64,000 bases of DNA. Source: Microbacterium sp. TPD7012 (GTDB lineage: Bacteria; Actinomycetota; Actinomycetes; Actinomycetales; Microbacteriaceae). This document shows, piece after piece, positions 8,819 to 16,818 of the stretch; positions within the stretch are counted from its first letter, which is position 1, and the number at the start of each line of letters is the position of its first letter. The position numbers and the translations under genes are program-made. The notes beneath the pieces were generated by a model, which saw only the letters and a program-made list of their open reading frames with translations, ran no database searches and was not told the DNA's origin. The stretch is from NCBI RefSeq assembly GCF_003075395.1, contig NZ_QDFV01000004.1:248399-312398 (forward strand). Direction: 5' to 3'.

Positions 8819-9259
8819 ATGGCCGCTCCTCATCGACCCGGCCTCCGGGTCACGGCGGGGGTCACGATCCCGGAGTCGGAGCTGTCCTGGCGGTTCTCCC
8901 GGTCATCCGGGCCCGGCGGGCAGGGCGTGAACACGGCCGACTCCCGTGCCGAGCTGGTCTGGGACGCCGCCGGCTCCTCGGCGCTGACCCCGGCGCAGCG
9001 CGAGCGTCTCCTCGAGCGGCTGAGCGGGCGACTCGTCGACGGGGTCCTGACGATCGCGGCATCCGAGCACCGCGCCCAGCTGCGCAATCGGGATGCCGCT
9101 CGCGCCCGTCTCGCCGCCCTGGTCGCCGAGGCGCTGCGGCCGCCGCCGCCGTCGCGCCGACCGACGAAGCCGAGCCGTGGTTCGAAGGAACGGCGGCTGA
9201 AGGCCAAGCAGCGCCGCACCGACGTCAAGCAGCTGCGTCAACGCCCCCGCGATTCCTGA
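8819..9259 (+). CDS. arfB: Peptidyl-tRNA hydrolase ArfB, alternative ribosome rescue factor
   Basis: This is a 146-residue class-I release-factor-like protein that rescues ribosomes stalled on mRNAs lacking a stop codon. The GGQ motif that triggers peptidyl-tRNA hydrolysis is at 33-35 within SSGPGGQGVN. The C-terminal tail is rich in Lys and Arg (about 118-146), as needed to enter the empty mRNA channel. Length matches ArfB (YaeJ) rather than full release factors. The ATG at 8819 has a GGGGGAGGA site about 11 nt upstream; the longer upstream frame is arginine-rich noise. Confidence 0.93.
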   Translation: MAAPHRPGLRVTAGVTIPESELSWRFSRSSGPGGQGVNTADSRAELVWDAAGSSALTPAQRERLLERLSGRLVDGVLTIAASEHRAQLRNRDAARARLAALVAEALRPPPPSRRPTKPSRGSKERRLKAKQRRTDVKQLRQRPRDS

Positions 9260-9288
9260 TCATCGGCCGGCCGACGCGCGGTCCGGGA

Positions 9289-10056
9289 TCAGCGCTGTGA
9301 CCGCGGCGTCGGTGCGGGCGTGCTGCGGCGTGGCACGTAGTTCTTCCAGGCGGAGCGGAACCCCACGCCGCCGAACGTCATGAACCCGGCGGCGAAGACC
9401 GCTCCGACGGCGATCCCGACGCCGACGGCCCACTCGAACGTCCCGCCGCCCGCGACGATGGCCGAGCCGACGAGGAGCCCCGTCACGCAGGCGTTGACCA
9501 CGATCAGCAGCATCACGGAGCTGCCCAGCAGGATGCTGACGCTGCGGCGCCGCAGGAACGAGTAGGTCAGTTTCATGCCGTCCTGATCGTCGTACGTCGA
9601 GGCGAGGAAGATCTCCTCGACGTGCGGGTCGAGGTCGACGTACGCGCCGCGGAGCCGGTTCATGGCGACCACGTACATCATGTCCTCCTCCGAGACGTTC
9701 ATGACCCGCACCTGCGTCATGAAGCCGATGAGGCTCAGGAACGCCAGGATCGCTATCGATGCGCCGCCGAACCATCCGGAGAACCCCGAGGCCTGCCCCA
9801 GGACCCCGATCGTCACGAGTCCCGCCGACACGAGGGTGAGGAAGATCGTGATGCGGGTCAGCACCTCGCTCTGGGCGGTGCTGCGCGCGGCGAGCAGCCC
9901 CCAGTGCTCGGTCGCCAGGATCTGCGCGCGCCGAGCGAGCGCCGCATCCGACTCCGTCGCCGGTGCGGTGCGCTCTACCTCGGATGCCGTGCCCTCGCTG
10001 CCGTCCGCGGACGAGGACCCCGGCGAGGAGCGCTCGCCCATACCGACATCATGCAC
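9289..10056 (-). CDS. Membrane protein of unknown function
   Basis: This is a 255-residue protein I do not recognise. The first 35 residues are Ser/Thr/Glu-rich and probably disordered. A short amphipathic stretch (about 40-60, containing ARSTAQSEVLTRIT) leads into two membrane helices, then a soluble segment of about 50 residues containing the acidic run YDDQDGMKLTY, then two more helices and a basic C-terminus. The layout of two hairpin membrane pairs around a small cytoplasmic domain resembles sensor- or scaffold-type membrane proteins, but no family call is justified. The start could be the GTG at 10056 or the ATG at 10041. Confidence 0.7.
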   Translation of the reverse strand: MHDVGMGERSSPGSSSADGSEGTASEVERTAPATESDAALARRAQILATEHWGLLAARSTAQSEVLTRITIFLTLVSAGLVTIGVLGQASGFSGWFGGASIAILAFLSLIGFMTQVRVMNVSEEDMMYVVAMNRLRGAYVDLDPHVEEIFLASTYDDQDGMKLTYSFLRRRSVSILLGSSVMLLIVVNACVTGLLVGSAIVAGGGTFEWAVGVGIAVGAVFAAGFMTFGGVGFRSAWKNYVPRRSTPAPTPRSQR

Positions 10057-10129
10057 CCGCCCGCGGCGGGACGGAACGGGTACTTCCGGTGAGCGCCCGG
10101 CCCCGGGGCCGGGCGCCTGCCGACGCGCC

Positions 10130-10135
10130 TACACT
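10130..10135 (+). promoter_or_regulatory. -10 box TACACT (leaderless) of the PLDc_N-like gene
   Basis: TACACT stands exactly 6 nt before the GTG at 10142, which defines both the promoter and the start codon. Confidence 0.65.
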
Positions 10136-10141
10136 GTAAGG

Positions 10142-10492
10142 GTGGCGAGACTACTGATCGTCGGGGGCTTCCTGGCCGCCGTGTTCTGGGTGTTCAGCAT
10201 CGTCGACTGCGCTGTGCAGCCGGCGACGCGGCACCGTGGTGTGCCCAAGGCCGCCTGGATCGCCATCGTGGTGCTGATCCCCGTCATCGGCGGCATCCTC
10301 TGGTTCACGATCGGCCGCCGTCGCGCGAACGATCAGGGCCAGCGTCGTGTGCTCGCACCCGACGACGACCCCACGTTCCTCCAGAGCATCGGCAAGACCG
10401 AGCAGGATGCCCGCATCAAGCGCCTCGAAGAGGAGCTCGCCCGCCTCGACGAGGAGACCGACGAGCCTCCCGCCGCGGATCCGCGCCCGTGA
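10142..10492 (+). CDS. Small membrane protein with PLDc_N-type two-helix domain
   Basis: This is a 116-residue protein with two membrane helices (about 3-22 and 36-56). The segment between and after them (VFSIVDCAV, then PKAAWIAIVVLIPVIGGILWF and a GRRR) is the pattern of the phospholipase D nuclease N-terminal domain found in many actinobacterial membrane proteins. The C-terminal third is a charged coiled-coil-like tail (RIKRLEEELARLDEE). Function is unknown. Its stop overlaps the start of menD (GTGA), so the two are co-translated. The GTG start is supported by a leaderless -10 box. Confidence 0.78.
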   Translation: MARLLIVGGFLAAVFWVFSIVDCAVQPATRHRGVPKAAWIAIVVLIPVIGGILWFTIGRRRANDQGQRRVLAPDDDPTFLQSIGKTEQDARIKRLEEELARLDEETDEPPAADPRP

Positions 10493-12156
10493 CCTCATCG
10501 CCGGCGACCGATGCTGCGGCATCGCTGCTCGCCGATCTCGTCGCGCACGGCGTGCGCGACGTCGTGCTCTCGCCGGGTTCCCGGTCGCAGGCGCTCGCGC
10601 TCGCGGCGGTGCGCGTCGCCGACGAGGGGCTCCTGCGGGTGCACGTGCGCATCGACGAGCGCGTGGCCGGATTCACCGCGCTCGGAATCAGTCGTGAGAC
10701 GGGCGTGCCCGCGGCTGTGCTGTGCACGTCGGGCACGGCCGTCGCCAATCTGCTCCCGGCGACGATGGAAGCCTTCCACTCCGGGGTGCCACTGCTGCTG
10801 CTGACGGCCGACCGCCCGCCCGAGCTCCGGGGCATCGGGGCGAATCAGGCGACCCGGCAGGATGGACTCTTCCAGCGCTGGGTGCGCGACCAGATCGACG
10901 CGCCCGTCCCCGGCGACGGTGACTGGTCGGGCCTTGCCGCACGCGCGGTCGCGGCGGCGATGGGCGGCTCGGACTCCCCGCCCGGTCTCCCCGGTGTCGC
11001 CGGACCCGTGCATCTGAACCTGCCGTCCCGCGAGCCGCTCTCCGGGCTGCCACCGGAGCTCTCGATCGTCTCCGGCGACGCCCCTCGCCCCATCCCCGCC
11101 GAGTCCTTCGTGCTCGAGCGCGGACCTCGCACCGTGGTCGTCGCGGGCGCCGACGCGGGAGCCGCCGCCGAGGAGATCGCGCACGCCGGCAGCTGGCCCC
11201 TGATCGCCGAGATCGTCAGCGGATCCCGCTTCGGCCGCCAGCTCGTCCACGGCTACCGGGCGCTCCTGCGGCGCGACGACCTCGGCGGCCGCATCGAGCG
11301 GGTGGTCGTCCTGGGCCATCCGACGCTGAGCCGCGAGGTGACCGCGCTCCTGTCGCGGGACGGCGTCGATGTCGTCGCCGTGCGCCGGGGTGGCGAGGAG
11401 CTCAACCTCAACGGCCGCACCCTCGCCGTCGGTGCCGTCGCCGTCGCGGACGGCGACGCCGACCGCGCCTGGCTCGGAGAATGGCTCGCGGCCTCCGCGG
11501 CCGAAGTCGTCGACCTGAGCGAGCATGCCCCGGATCCCGAGGGGCTCGCCTCGAAGGACTTCGCCGCCCGCCGCGAGGCCGTCAAGGCCGAGCTCGACGC
11601 CGTCCGCCGTCCTCTCGACCGGGAGCTCCTCGTCGACGCCGTGTGGCGGGCGACATGGCCGCACGATCGGCTGATGTTCGGATCGTCGCGGCTCGTGCGC
11701 GTCGCAGACGCGGTGCTCGCCGGCAAGAAGGTCCCGGTGCACGCCAACCGCGGGCTGGCCGGCATCGACGGCACGATCGCCACCGCCACGGGCATCGCCC
11801 TCGCCAGCCAGGCCGCCGGCGCCCCGGGGATCACCCGCGTGCTGCTCGGCGACCTCGCCTTCCTGCACGATGTCGGCGCGCTGCTGCTCCCTCCCGACGA
11901 GACCGAACCCCGGCTGCAGGTGATCGTGGGCAACGACGGCGGCGGCACGATCTTCGATGCGCTCGAGGTCGCGGCATCCGCCCGTCCGAACGATCTCGAC
12001 CGGGCCTTCTACACGCCGCACACCGTGCGGCTCGAGCACCTCGCACTCGCCTACGGCTGGGAGTACCAGCGGGTGACGACGCGCACTGCGCTCGACCAGG
12101 CGCTCACCTCGCCACGCGGCGGTCGTCAGATCATCGAGGTCCCGCTGGCCCGCTGA
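10489..12156 (+). CDS. menD: 2-succinyl-5-enolpyruvyl-6-hydroxy-3-cyclohexene-1-carboxylate synthase (MenD)
   Basis: This is a 555-residue thiamine-diphosphate enzyme that joins isochorismate and 2-oxoglutarate in menaquinone biosynthesis. The N-terminal region has SPGSRSQALALAA and the conserved Glu-containing stretch DERVAGFTALG. The C-terminal domain has the ThDP/Mg motif around GNDGGGTIFDAL (about residues 483-494). Length agrees with bacterial MenD. It starts at a GTG overlapping the previous stop by 4 nt. menF and menG lie within 4 kb, so the menaquinone genes cluster loosely, with ppk2 between. Confidence 0.95.
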   Translation: MTSSPATDAAASLLADLVAHGVRDVVLSPGSRSQALALAAVRVADEGLLRVHVRIDERVAGFTALGISRETGVPAAVLCTSGTAVANLLPATMEAFHSGVPLLLLTADRPPELRGIGANQATRQDGLFQRWVRDQIDAPVPGDGDWSGLAARAVAAAMGGSDSPPGLPGVAGPVHLNLPSREPLSGLPPELSIVSGDAPRPIPAESFVLERGPRTVVVAGADAGAAAEEIAHAGSWPLIAEIVSGSRFGRQLVHGYRALLRRDDLGGRIERVVVLGHPTLSREVTALLSRDGVDVVAVRRGGEELNLNGRTLAVGAVAVADGDADRAWLGEWLAASAAEVVDLSEHAPDPEGLASKDFAARREAVKAELDAVRRPLDRELLVDAVWRATWPHDRLMFGSSRLVRVADAVLAGKKVPVHANRGLAGIDGTIATATGIALASQAAGAPGITRVLLGDLAFLHDVGALLLPPDETEPRLQVIVGNDGGGTIFDALEVAASARPNDLDRAFYTPHTVRLEHLALAYGWEYQRVTTRTALDQALTSPRGGRQIIEVPLAR

Positions 12157-12160
12157 CTGG

Positions 12161-12166
12161 CAGGAT
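12161..12166 (+). promoter_or_regulatory. Weak leaderless -10 box CAGGAT of ppk2
   Basis: CAGGAT lies 6 nt before the ATG at 12173, the spacing seen at many leaderless genes here, but the first base departs from TANNNT. Confidence 0.35.
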
Positions 12167-12172
12167 GTGCGT

Positions 12173-13015
12173 ATGAACGCGCACACCTGGACGAACCTGC
12201 TGCGAGTCGGCGACGGTTTCCGCCTCGCTGACGTGGATCCCGACAGCAAGCCCGGCTACGACGAGGGCAAGGCGCAGGGGGCGAAGGATCTCGCCGCCGG
12301 GCTCGTGCGACTCAACGACCTGCAGGAGAGGCTCTTCGCCGAGAGCCGGGTCGGCACAGCCCAGGACTCCGTGCTCCTGGTGCTGCAGGCCATGGACTCG
12401 GCAGGCAAGGGCGGGATCGTGCGGCACGTCGTCGGTGGCGTCGACCCGCAGGGCGTCTCGCTCGCGGCCTTCAAGGCGCCGTCGGCCGAGGAGCGCTCGC
12501 ACGACTTCCTCTGGCGCATCGAGAAGCGCCTGCCGGAGCCCGGATTCATCGGCGTCTTCGACCGGTCCCACTACGAGGACGTGCTGATCGGACGCGTGCG
12601 CCAGCTCGCGGACGGGCCCGAGATCGAGCGCCGCTACGCCGCGATCAACGAGTTCGAGGCACGGGTCGCGGCGTCCGGCACCCGCATCGTCAAGGTCATG
12701 CTGCACATCTCACCCGAGGAGCAGAAGGCCCGGCTGATGGAGCGCCTCGAACGACCGGACAAGCACTGGAAGTACAACCCGGGCGATGTGGACGAGCGAC
12801 TGCTGTGGCCGAAGTACATGGAGGCCTACCAGACCGTTCTCGACCGCACGTCCACCGAGGCCGCACCCTGGTACGTCGTTCCGGCGAACTCCAAGTGGTT
12901 CGCGCGTCTGGCTGTGCAGGAGCTGCTGCTCGCGGCTCTCGAGGACATCGATCCGCAATGGCCGGGCGCCGACTTCGACGTCGAGGCGGAGAAGAAGCGC
13001 CTCGCCGCGAGCTGA
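12173..13015 (+). CDS. ppk2: Polyphosphate kinase 2 family protein
   Basis: This is a 280-residue PPK2-type kinase that moves phosphate between polyphosphate and nucleotides. The Walker A-like loop is MDSAGKGG (74-81), and the Walker B/catalytic region is DRSHYEDVL (130-138). The lid region contains RLERPDKHWKYNP. All three are family hallmarks. Whether it works on nucleoside monophosphates or diphosphates cannot be decided here. The ATG at 12173 is preferred; a GTG lies two codons earlier. It sits between menD and the convergent menF, with an intergenic repeat downstream. Confidence 0.92.
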   Translation: MNAHTWTNLLRVGDGFRLADVDPDSKPGYDEGKAQGAKDLAAGLVRLNDLQERLFAESRVGTAQDSVLLVLQAMDSAGKGGIVRHVVGGVDPQGVSLAAFKAPSAEERSHDFLWRIEKRLPEPGFIGVFDRSHYEDVLIGRVRQLADGPEIERRYAAINEFEARVAASGTRIVKVMLHISPEEQKARLMERLERPDKHWKYNPGDVDERLLWPKYMEAYQTVLDRTSTEAAPWYVVPANSKWFARLAVQELLLAALEDIDPQWPGADFDVEAEKKRLAAS

Positions 13016-13021
13016 CCCCTA

Positions 13022-13060
13022 CCGGTCGTTGAGCGAGGAGCGCAGCGACGAGACGAAACG
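13022..13060. repeat. Intergenic repeat, GTTGAGCGAGGAGCGCAGCG type
   Basis: The segment reads GGTCGTTGAGCGAGG followed by AGCGCAGCGACGAGACGAAACG and has weak dyad symmetry (GTCGTTG with CAGCGAC). It lies between the convergent ends of ppk2 and menF. Near-identical elements are, to my knowledge, common between genes in Microbacteriaceae; only one copy is seen in this window. Confidence 0.5.
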
Positions 13061-13062
13061 CG

Positions 13063-14313
13063 TCAGGCGAGGGCGTCGACCAGCGGGCGGAACTTGACCC
13101 TGGTCTCGAGCAGCTCCGACTCCGGGTCGGAACCGGCGACGATGCCCGCGCCCGCATAGGCGGTCACCCGGATGTCGTCGGCGGCCGCGGTGAACTGGGC
13201 GCAGCGCAGCGCGATCGCCCACTCGCCGTTGCCCGCGGCATCCACCCACCCCACCGGCCCCGCATAGCGGCCGCGGTCGAAGGGCTCGAGGTCGCGGATC
13301 GCGGCGATCGCGGCCGCCGTCGGCGTCCCGGCGACCGCCGCGGTCGGATGCAGCGCCCGCACGAGATCGAGCGCCGACTCGCCGTTTCCGAGCTCGCCCT
13401 CGACGTCGGTCGCCAGGTGGAACAGATTCGGCAGCTTGAGCAGGAACGGCTGCTCGCTCGCAGCGAGCGCCCGTGTGTGCGGGCGGAGCGAGGCGAGCAC
13501 GCTCTGCACGGCGTACTGGTGCTCGTCGAGATCCTTCGTGCTCGAGGCGAGATGAGCGGATGCCGCGGTGTCGGCATCCGCGTCGGCCCCGCGCCCGATC
13601 GTGCCGGCGAGGACCCGGGCCGTGACGGTGCCGTTCTGCACGGTCACCAGCGTCTCGGGGCTCGCGCCGATCAGCCCGTCGACCGCGAACGCCCAGGTGT
13701 CGGGGTAGCCCGTCGACAGGGCGCGGACCAGGCGGCGCAGATCGGAGCCGGCCGGGATGCTGCCGGTGAGGTCTCGGGCCAGCACGACCTTGCTCAGCTC
13801 GCCGCCGGCGATGCGCGCGAGCGCGGCGCGGACGGAGTCCTGGTAGCCCTGCGGGCTCTGCGCACCGGGGCCGACAGTGCCCGCCCAGTGGGGTCCGTAC
13901 GGGTGGGTGGCGAACTCCTCGTCGGGATCCGATGCTCCGGCGACGCGGATGCGGGTCTCCCAGAACCGGTCGCCGTGGCGACCGAGCACCTTCGTGGGCA
14001 CCACGAGCACGCTGTCGGCGGCCGACTCCTCATCGAAGGCGAAGGCGCCGAAGGCCACCAGCCCCGTGCCGGGGAGGCCGACGGCGTCATCGATCTCCGC
14101 CTGGGCGGCCATGCCGCGCCAAAACGTGGCGAGGGCTGCGCCGCGCGGCTCGTCTCCGGCGGGCGGGCGGATCGCGGCGAGGGGCTCGCCGACCGACACG
14201 ATGCCATCGCCGCGGCGCAGCCAGGCGAGCGGGTGGGCGGGATCCGCGTAGGCCAGGAGGTCCTCGACCGGGTCGATCTCGCGGGTCTCCACGACCAGGT
14301 GGGTGGTGTGCAC
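13063..14313 (-). CDS. menF: Isochorismate synthase MenF
   Basis: This is a 416-residue chorismate-binding enzyme that converts chorismate to isochorismate, the first committed step to menaquinone. The C-terminal catalytic domain shows LSKVVLARDL, the segment IGASPETLV, then RVLAGTIGRG, LHPTAAVAGTP, and the closing block GRYAGPVGWVDAAGNGEWAIALRCA with AYAGAGIVAGSDPESELLET. These identify an isochorismate synthase rather than an anthranilate synthase. The GTG start at 14313 lies 6 nt after a TAGGCT -10 box. It is divergent from the DUF402 gene across only 55 bp. Confidence 0.94.
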   Translation of the reverse strand: MHTTHLVVETREIDPVEDLLAYADPAHPLAWLRRGDGIVSVGEPLAAIRPPAGDEPRGAALATFWRGMAAQAEIDDAVGLPGTGLVAFGAFAFDEESAADSVLVVPTKVLGRHGDRFWETRIRVAGASDPDEEFATHPYGPHWAGTVGPGAQSPQGYQDSVRAALARIAGGELSKVVLARDLTGSIPAGSDLRRLVRALSTGYPDTWAFAVDGLIGASPETLVTVQNGTVTARVLAGTIGRGADADADTAASAHLASSTKDLDEHQYAVQSVLASLRPHTRALAASEQPFLLKLPNLFHLATDVEGELGNGESALDLVRALHPTAAVAGTPTAAAIAAIRDLEPFDRGRYAGPVGWVDAAGNGEWAIALRCAQFTAAADDIRVTAYAGAGIVAGSDPESELLETRVKFRPLVDALA

Positions 14314-14319
14314 GTCTCC

Positions 14320-14325
14320 AGCCTA
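14320..14325 (-). promoter_or_regulatory. -10 box TAGGCT of menF (leaderless)
   Basis: On the minus strand TAGGCT (14325-14320) is followed by 6 nt and the GTG at 14313. The -35 region overlaps that of the divergent DUF402 promoter. Confidence 0.65.
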
Positions 14326-14356
14326 TGCCGCGCGGATGACCGGAACCGCGCCGTCG

Positions 14357-14362
14357 TAGGGT
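14357..14362 (+). promoter_or_regulatory. -10 box TAGGGT of the DUF402 gene (leaderless)
   Basis: TAGGGT is followed by 6 nt and the ATG at 14369. The opposite-strand menF hexamer lies 31 nt away, so the two promoters occupy the same face and may interfere. Confidence 0.62.
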
Positions 14363-14368
14363 GGGCGC

Positions 14369-14932
14369 ATGAGCGATGCACGTCCTGCCACAGGTGCCGA
14401 GATGATCTTCCAGTGGCGAAAGTGGAACGGTGCGCCGCACTGGCGCCACGAGTGCGTGTACCTCGGCTCAGACGAGTGGGGCGACTGGATCGGGCAGCCG
14501 GTCGGGTGGAGCAGCGCCCGTCCCGGCGCGCAGTTCGTCGCCGCCGGCCCGAACGTCACGCTCGTGCCGCGGCAGACCGACTTCGCGCTCACGGTCAACC
14601 GCGATCACCCGAACGGCATGCGCATCTACATCGACCTCGGATGGGATGTCCGGTGGTCGGCGGAGCCGCTTCTCGCGACCGGCATCGACATGGACCTCGA
14701 TGTCGTGCGCGTCGAGGGCGAGCGTGGCACCTGGGTCGACGATCGCGACGAGTGGGCGGAGCACAGCCTGCAGTACGGGTACCCGGCGGAGATCATGACA
14801 CGGCTCGAGGCGCTCGCGCTCGATCTCGAAGAGCGGGTCCGCGCGCAGATCGCGCCGTTCGACGATGCCACCGCCGATGCCTGGCTCGATCGCCTCGAAG
14901 CCCTGGACCTCGCGCCTAGACTGAACGCGTGA
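14369..14932 (+). CDS. DUF402 domain protein
   Basis: This is a 187-residue protein of the DUF402 family. The segments NGMRIYIDLGWDVRW, then IDMDLDVVRVEGERGTWVDDRDEW give the metal-binding Asp-rich pattern seen in DUF402 proteins, some of which hydrolyse nucleotide phosphates (FomD-like). It could therefore be a small-molecule phosphohydrolase, but the substrate is unknown. Its stop overlaps the GTG of menG, so translation of the two is coupled. No link to menaquinone chemistry is known to me. Confidence 0.85.
   Translation: MSDARPATGAEMIFQWRKWNGAPHWRHECVYLGSDEWGDWIGQPVGWSSARPGAQFVAAGPNVTLVPRQTDFALTVNRDHPNGMRIYIDLGWDVRWSAEPLLATGIDMDLDVVRVEGERGTWVDDRDEWAEHSLQYGYPAEIMTRLEALALDLEERVRAQIAPFDDATADAWLDRLEALDLAPRLNA
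14917..14922 (+). promoter_or_regulatory. Internal leaderless -10 box TAGACT for menG
   Basis: TAGACT lies inside the last codons of the DUF402 gene, exactly 6 nt before the menG GTG at 14929. menG may thus be transcribed independently as well as by read-through. Confidence 0.55.
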
Positions 14933-15648
14933 CCCCGAACGAGAAGAACCGCGCCGATCTCGGCAAGGACCCCGCCCGCGTCAGCGGCATGTTCGACCAG
15001 GTCGCCGCCGGCTACGACCGCACCAACACGGCGATGACCTTCGGCAACGACGCGCTCTGGCGCGCGGCGACGACGAGGGCTGTGGCGCCGAAGCCGGGGG
15101 AGCGCATCCTCGACCTCGGGGCGGGCACCGCATCGTCGTCGGCATCCCTCGCCCGCAGCGGCGCAGAGGTGGTCGCCGCCGACTTCTCACCGGGGATGCT
15201 GGCCGAGGGACAGCGCCGACACGGCGCGATGCGCAACCTCTCCTTCGTGCAGGCCGACGCGACCGACCTTCCCTTCGCGGATGCCGAGTTCGACGCGGTC
15301 ACGATGTCGTACGCCCTGCGCAACGTCAGCGATCCGAAGAAGGCGCTCCGCGAGCTGCTCCGCGTGACGAAGCCGGGAGGCCGCCTCGTCATCAACGAGT
15401 TCTCCACGCCTCCGGGCAAGCTCTTCCGCGGCGCCTACCGGTTCTACAACGACCAGGTGCTGCCCCGGGTCGCCCGTGTCGCGGGGACGAACGGCGACGC
15501 CTACGACTACCTCAACGAGTCCATCCGGGAGTGGCCCGACCAGAAGAAGCTCTCCGCCTGGATCCGCGAGGCGGGCTGGGCCGAGGTGGCCTATCGCAAC
15601 CTCTCCTTCGGCATCGTGGCCCTCCACAGAGCGCGCAAGCCCGAGTGA
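14929..15648 (+). CDS. menG: Demethylmenaquinone methyltransferase (MenG/UbiE)
   Basis: This is a 239-residue SAM-dependent methyltransferase that catalyses the last step of menaquinone synthesis. The SAM-binding motif I is ILDLGAGTAS (about 60-69). The UbiE signatures are visible as VSGMFDQVAAGYDRTN at the N-terminus and YALRNVSDPKKALRE in the middle, followed by RVTKPGGRLVINEFS. It begins at a GTG overlapping the DUF402 stop and is followed 47 bp later by the polyprenyl diphosphate synthase that makes the quinone side chain. Confidence 0.95.
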   Translation: MTPNEKNRADLGKDPARVSGMFDQVAAGYDRTNTAMTFGNDALWRAATTRAVAPKPGERILDLGAGTASSSASLARSGAEVVAADFSPGMLAEGQRRHGAMRNLSFVQADATDLPFADAEFDAVTMSYALRNVSDPKKALRELLRVTKPGGRLVINEFSTPPGKLFRGAYRFYNDQVLPRVARVAGTNGDAYDYLNESIREWPDQKKLSAWIREAGWAEVAYRNLSFGIVALHRARKPE

Positions 15649-15683
15649 GAATCCCGGGCGCAAACCGCCGCACCCGACGAAGG

Positions 15684-15689
15684 TAGGCT
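15684..15689 (+). promoter_or_regulatory. -10 box TAGGCT of the polyprenyl synthase (leaderless)
   Basis: TAGGCT is followed by 6 nt and the GTG at 15696. Confidence 0.65.
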
Positions 15690-15695
15690 GGGACC

Positions 15696-16757
15696 GTGAC
15701 TTCGAGCCCCATCGCCCCGGGTTCGCGACTGGCGAGCCGTCTCGGCTTCAGCGATCGCGTCTTCATCGGCCCCGCCGCCCGCCGCGTCGCGCGCGCCATC
15801 GAAGACGGTCTGGAGCGCGTCGAGACCGGACTCGCCGAAGACGTGCGCGTCGCCGATCCGCTCGCCGACGCCGCCAGCCGCTATCTCTACGAGGCCGGTG
15901 GCAAGCGCATCCGTCCCGTGCTGACCCTTCTCGCCGCGCAGCTCGGCGACGGCAACACCGACGAGGTGATCGACGTCGCCAAGGCGCTCGAGATCACGCA
16001 TCTCGGCTCGCTGTACCACGACGACGTCATGGACGGCGCCGATCGCCGCCGCGGGGTCCCCGCCGCGCATGCGGTCTGGGGCAACAGCATCGCGATCCTC
16101 ACCGGCGACATCCTGTTCTCCCGCGCCAGCCAGCTCATGTCGCGACTGGGCGAGCGCGCCATCCGTCTCCAGGCCGACACGTTCGAACGACTCGTGCTCG
16201 GCCAGATGCACGAGACCATCGGCGCGCAGCCCGACGACGATCCGATCCAGTTCTACATCCAGGTGCTCGCCGACAAGACGGGTTCGCTGATCGCCGCCGC
16301 GACGCAGGGCGGCGTGATCTTCTCGAACGCTCCCGTGGAGTACGAAGAGCCGATGCGCGTCTACGGTGAGAAGATCGGCGTCGCTTTCCAGCTCATGGAC
16401 GACGTGATCGACCTCTCGGCGAAGCCCGAGGACACCGGCAAGGTCCCGGGCACCGATCTGCGTGCCGGCGTGCCCACCATGCCGTACCTGCTGCTCAAGG
16501 CCGAGACGGACGCGACATCGATCGACCTCGGCGCGCGTATCGATGCCGGTGTGGCGCTCATCGCCGACGGCGCCGATCCGGCGATCCTCGACGGACCGCT
16601 CGACGAGCTGCGCGATCACGCCGTGACGACGAAGACCCTGGAACTCGCCCACGCCTGGACGCAGGACGCGATCGACGCGCTCGGACCGCTCCCGCGCGGC
16701 ACGGTGCGTGAGGCGCTGACCCGATTCGCAGAGACCCTCGCCGATCGCTCCAGCTGA
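15696..16757 (+). CDS. Polyprenyl diphosphate synthase (menaquinone side chain)
   Basis: This is a 353-residue all-helical trans-prenyltransferase. The first Asp-rich motif DDVMD is at 109-113 and the second, DDVID, at 235-239, with GGKRIRP at 68-74 binding the diphosphate. Its place directly after menG says it makes the menaquinone isoprenoid tail. The chain length cannot be set with confidence: the residues just before the first motif (SLYH) fit a long-chain enzyme. Membrane-associated but soluble. The GTG start is placed by the leaderless -10 box. Confidence 0.93.
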   Translation: MTSSPIAPGSRLASRLGFSDRVFIGPAARRVARAIEDGLERVETGLAEDVRVADPLADAASRYLYEAGGKRIRPVLTLLAAQLGDGNTDEVIDVAKALEITHLGSLYHDDVMDGADRRRGVPAAHAVWGNSIAILTGDILFSRASQLMSRLGERAIRLQADTFERLVLGQMHETIGAQPDDDPIQFYIQVLADKTGSLIAAATQGGVIFSNAPVEYEEPMRVYGEKIGVAFQLMDDVIDLSAKPEDTGKVPGTDLRAGVPTMPYLLLKAETDATSIDLGARIDAGVALIADGADPAILDGPLDELRDHAVTTKTLELAHAWTQDAIDALGPLPRGTVREALTRFAETLADRSS

Positions 16758-16818
16758 ATCCGGCGATGCGACCCACGCGGTCGCACGACGGGCGCGACGG
16801 CACACGAAAGGACCTCCT

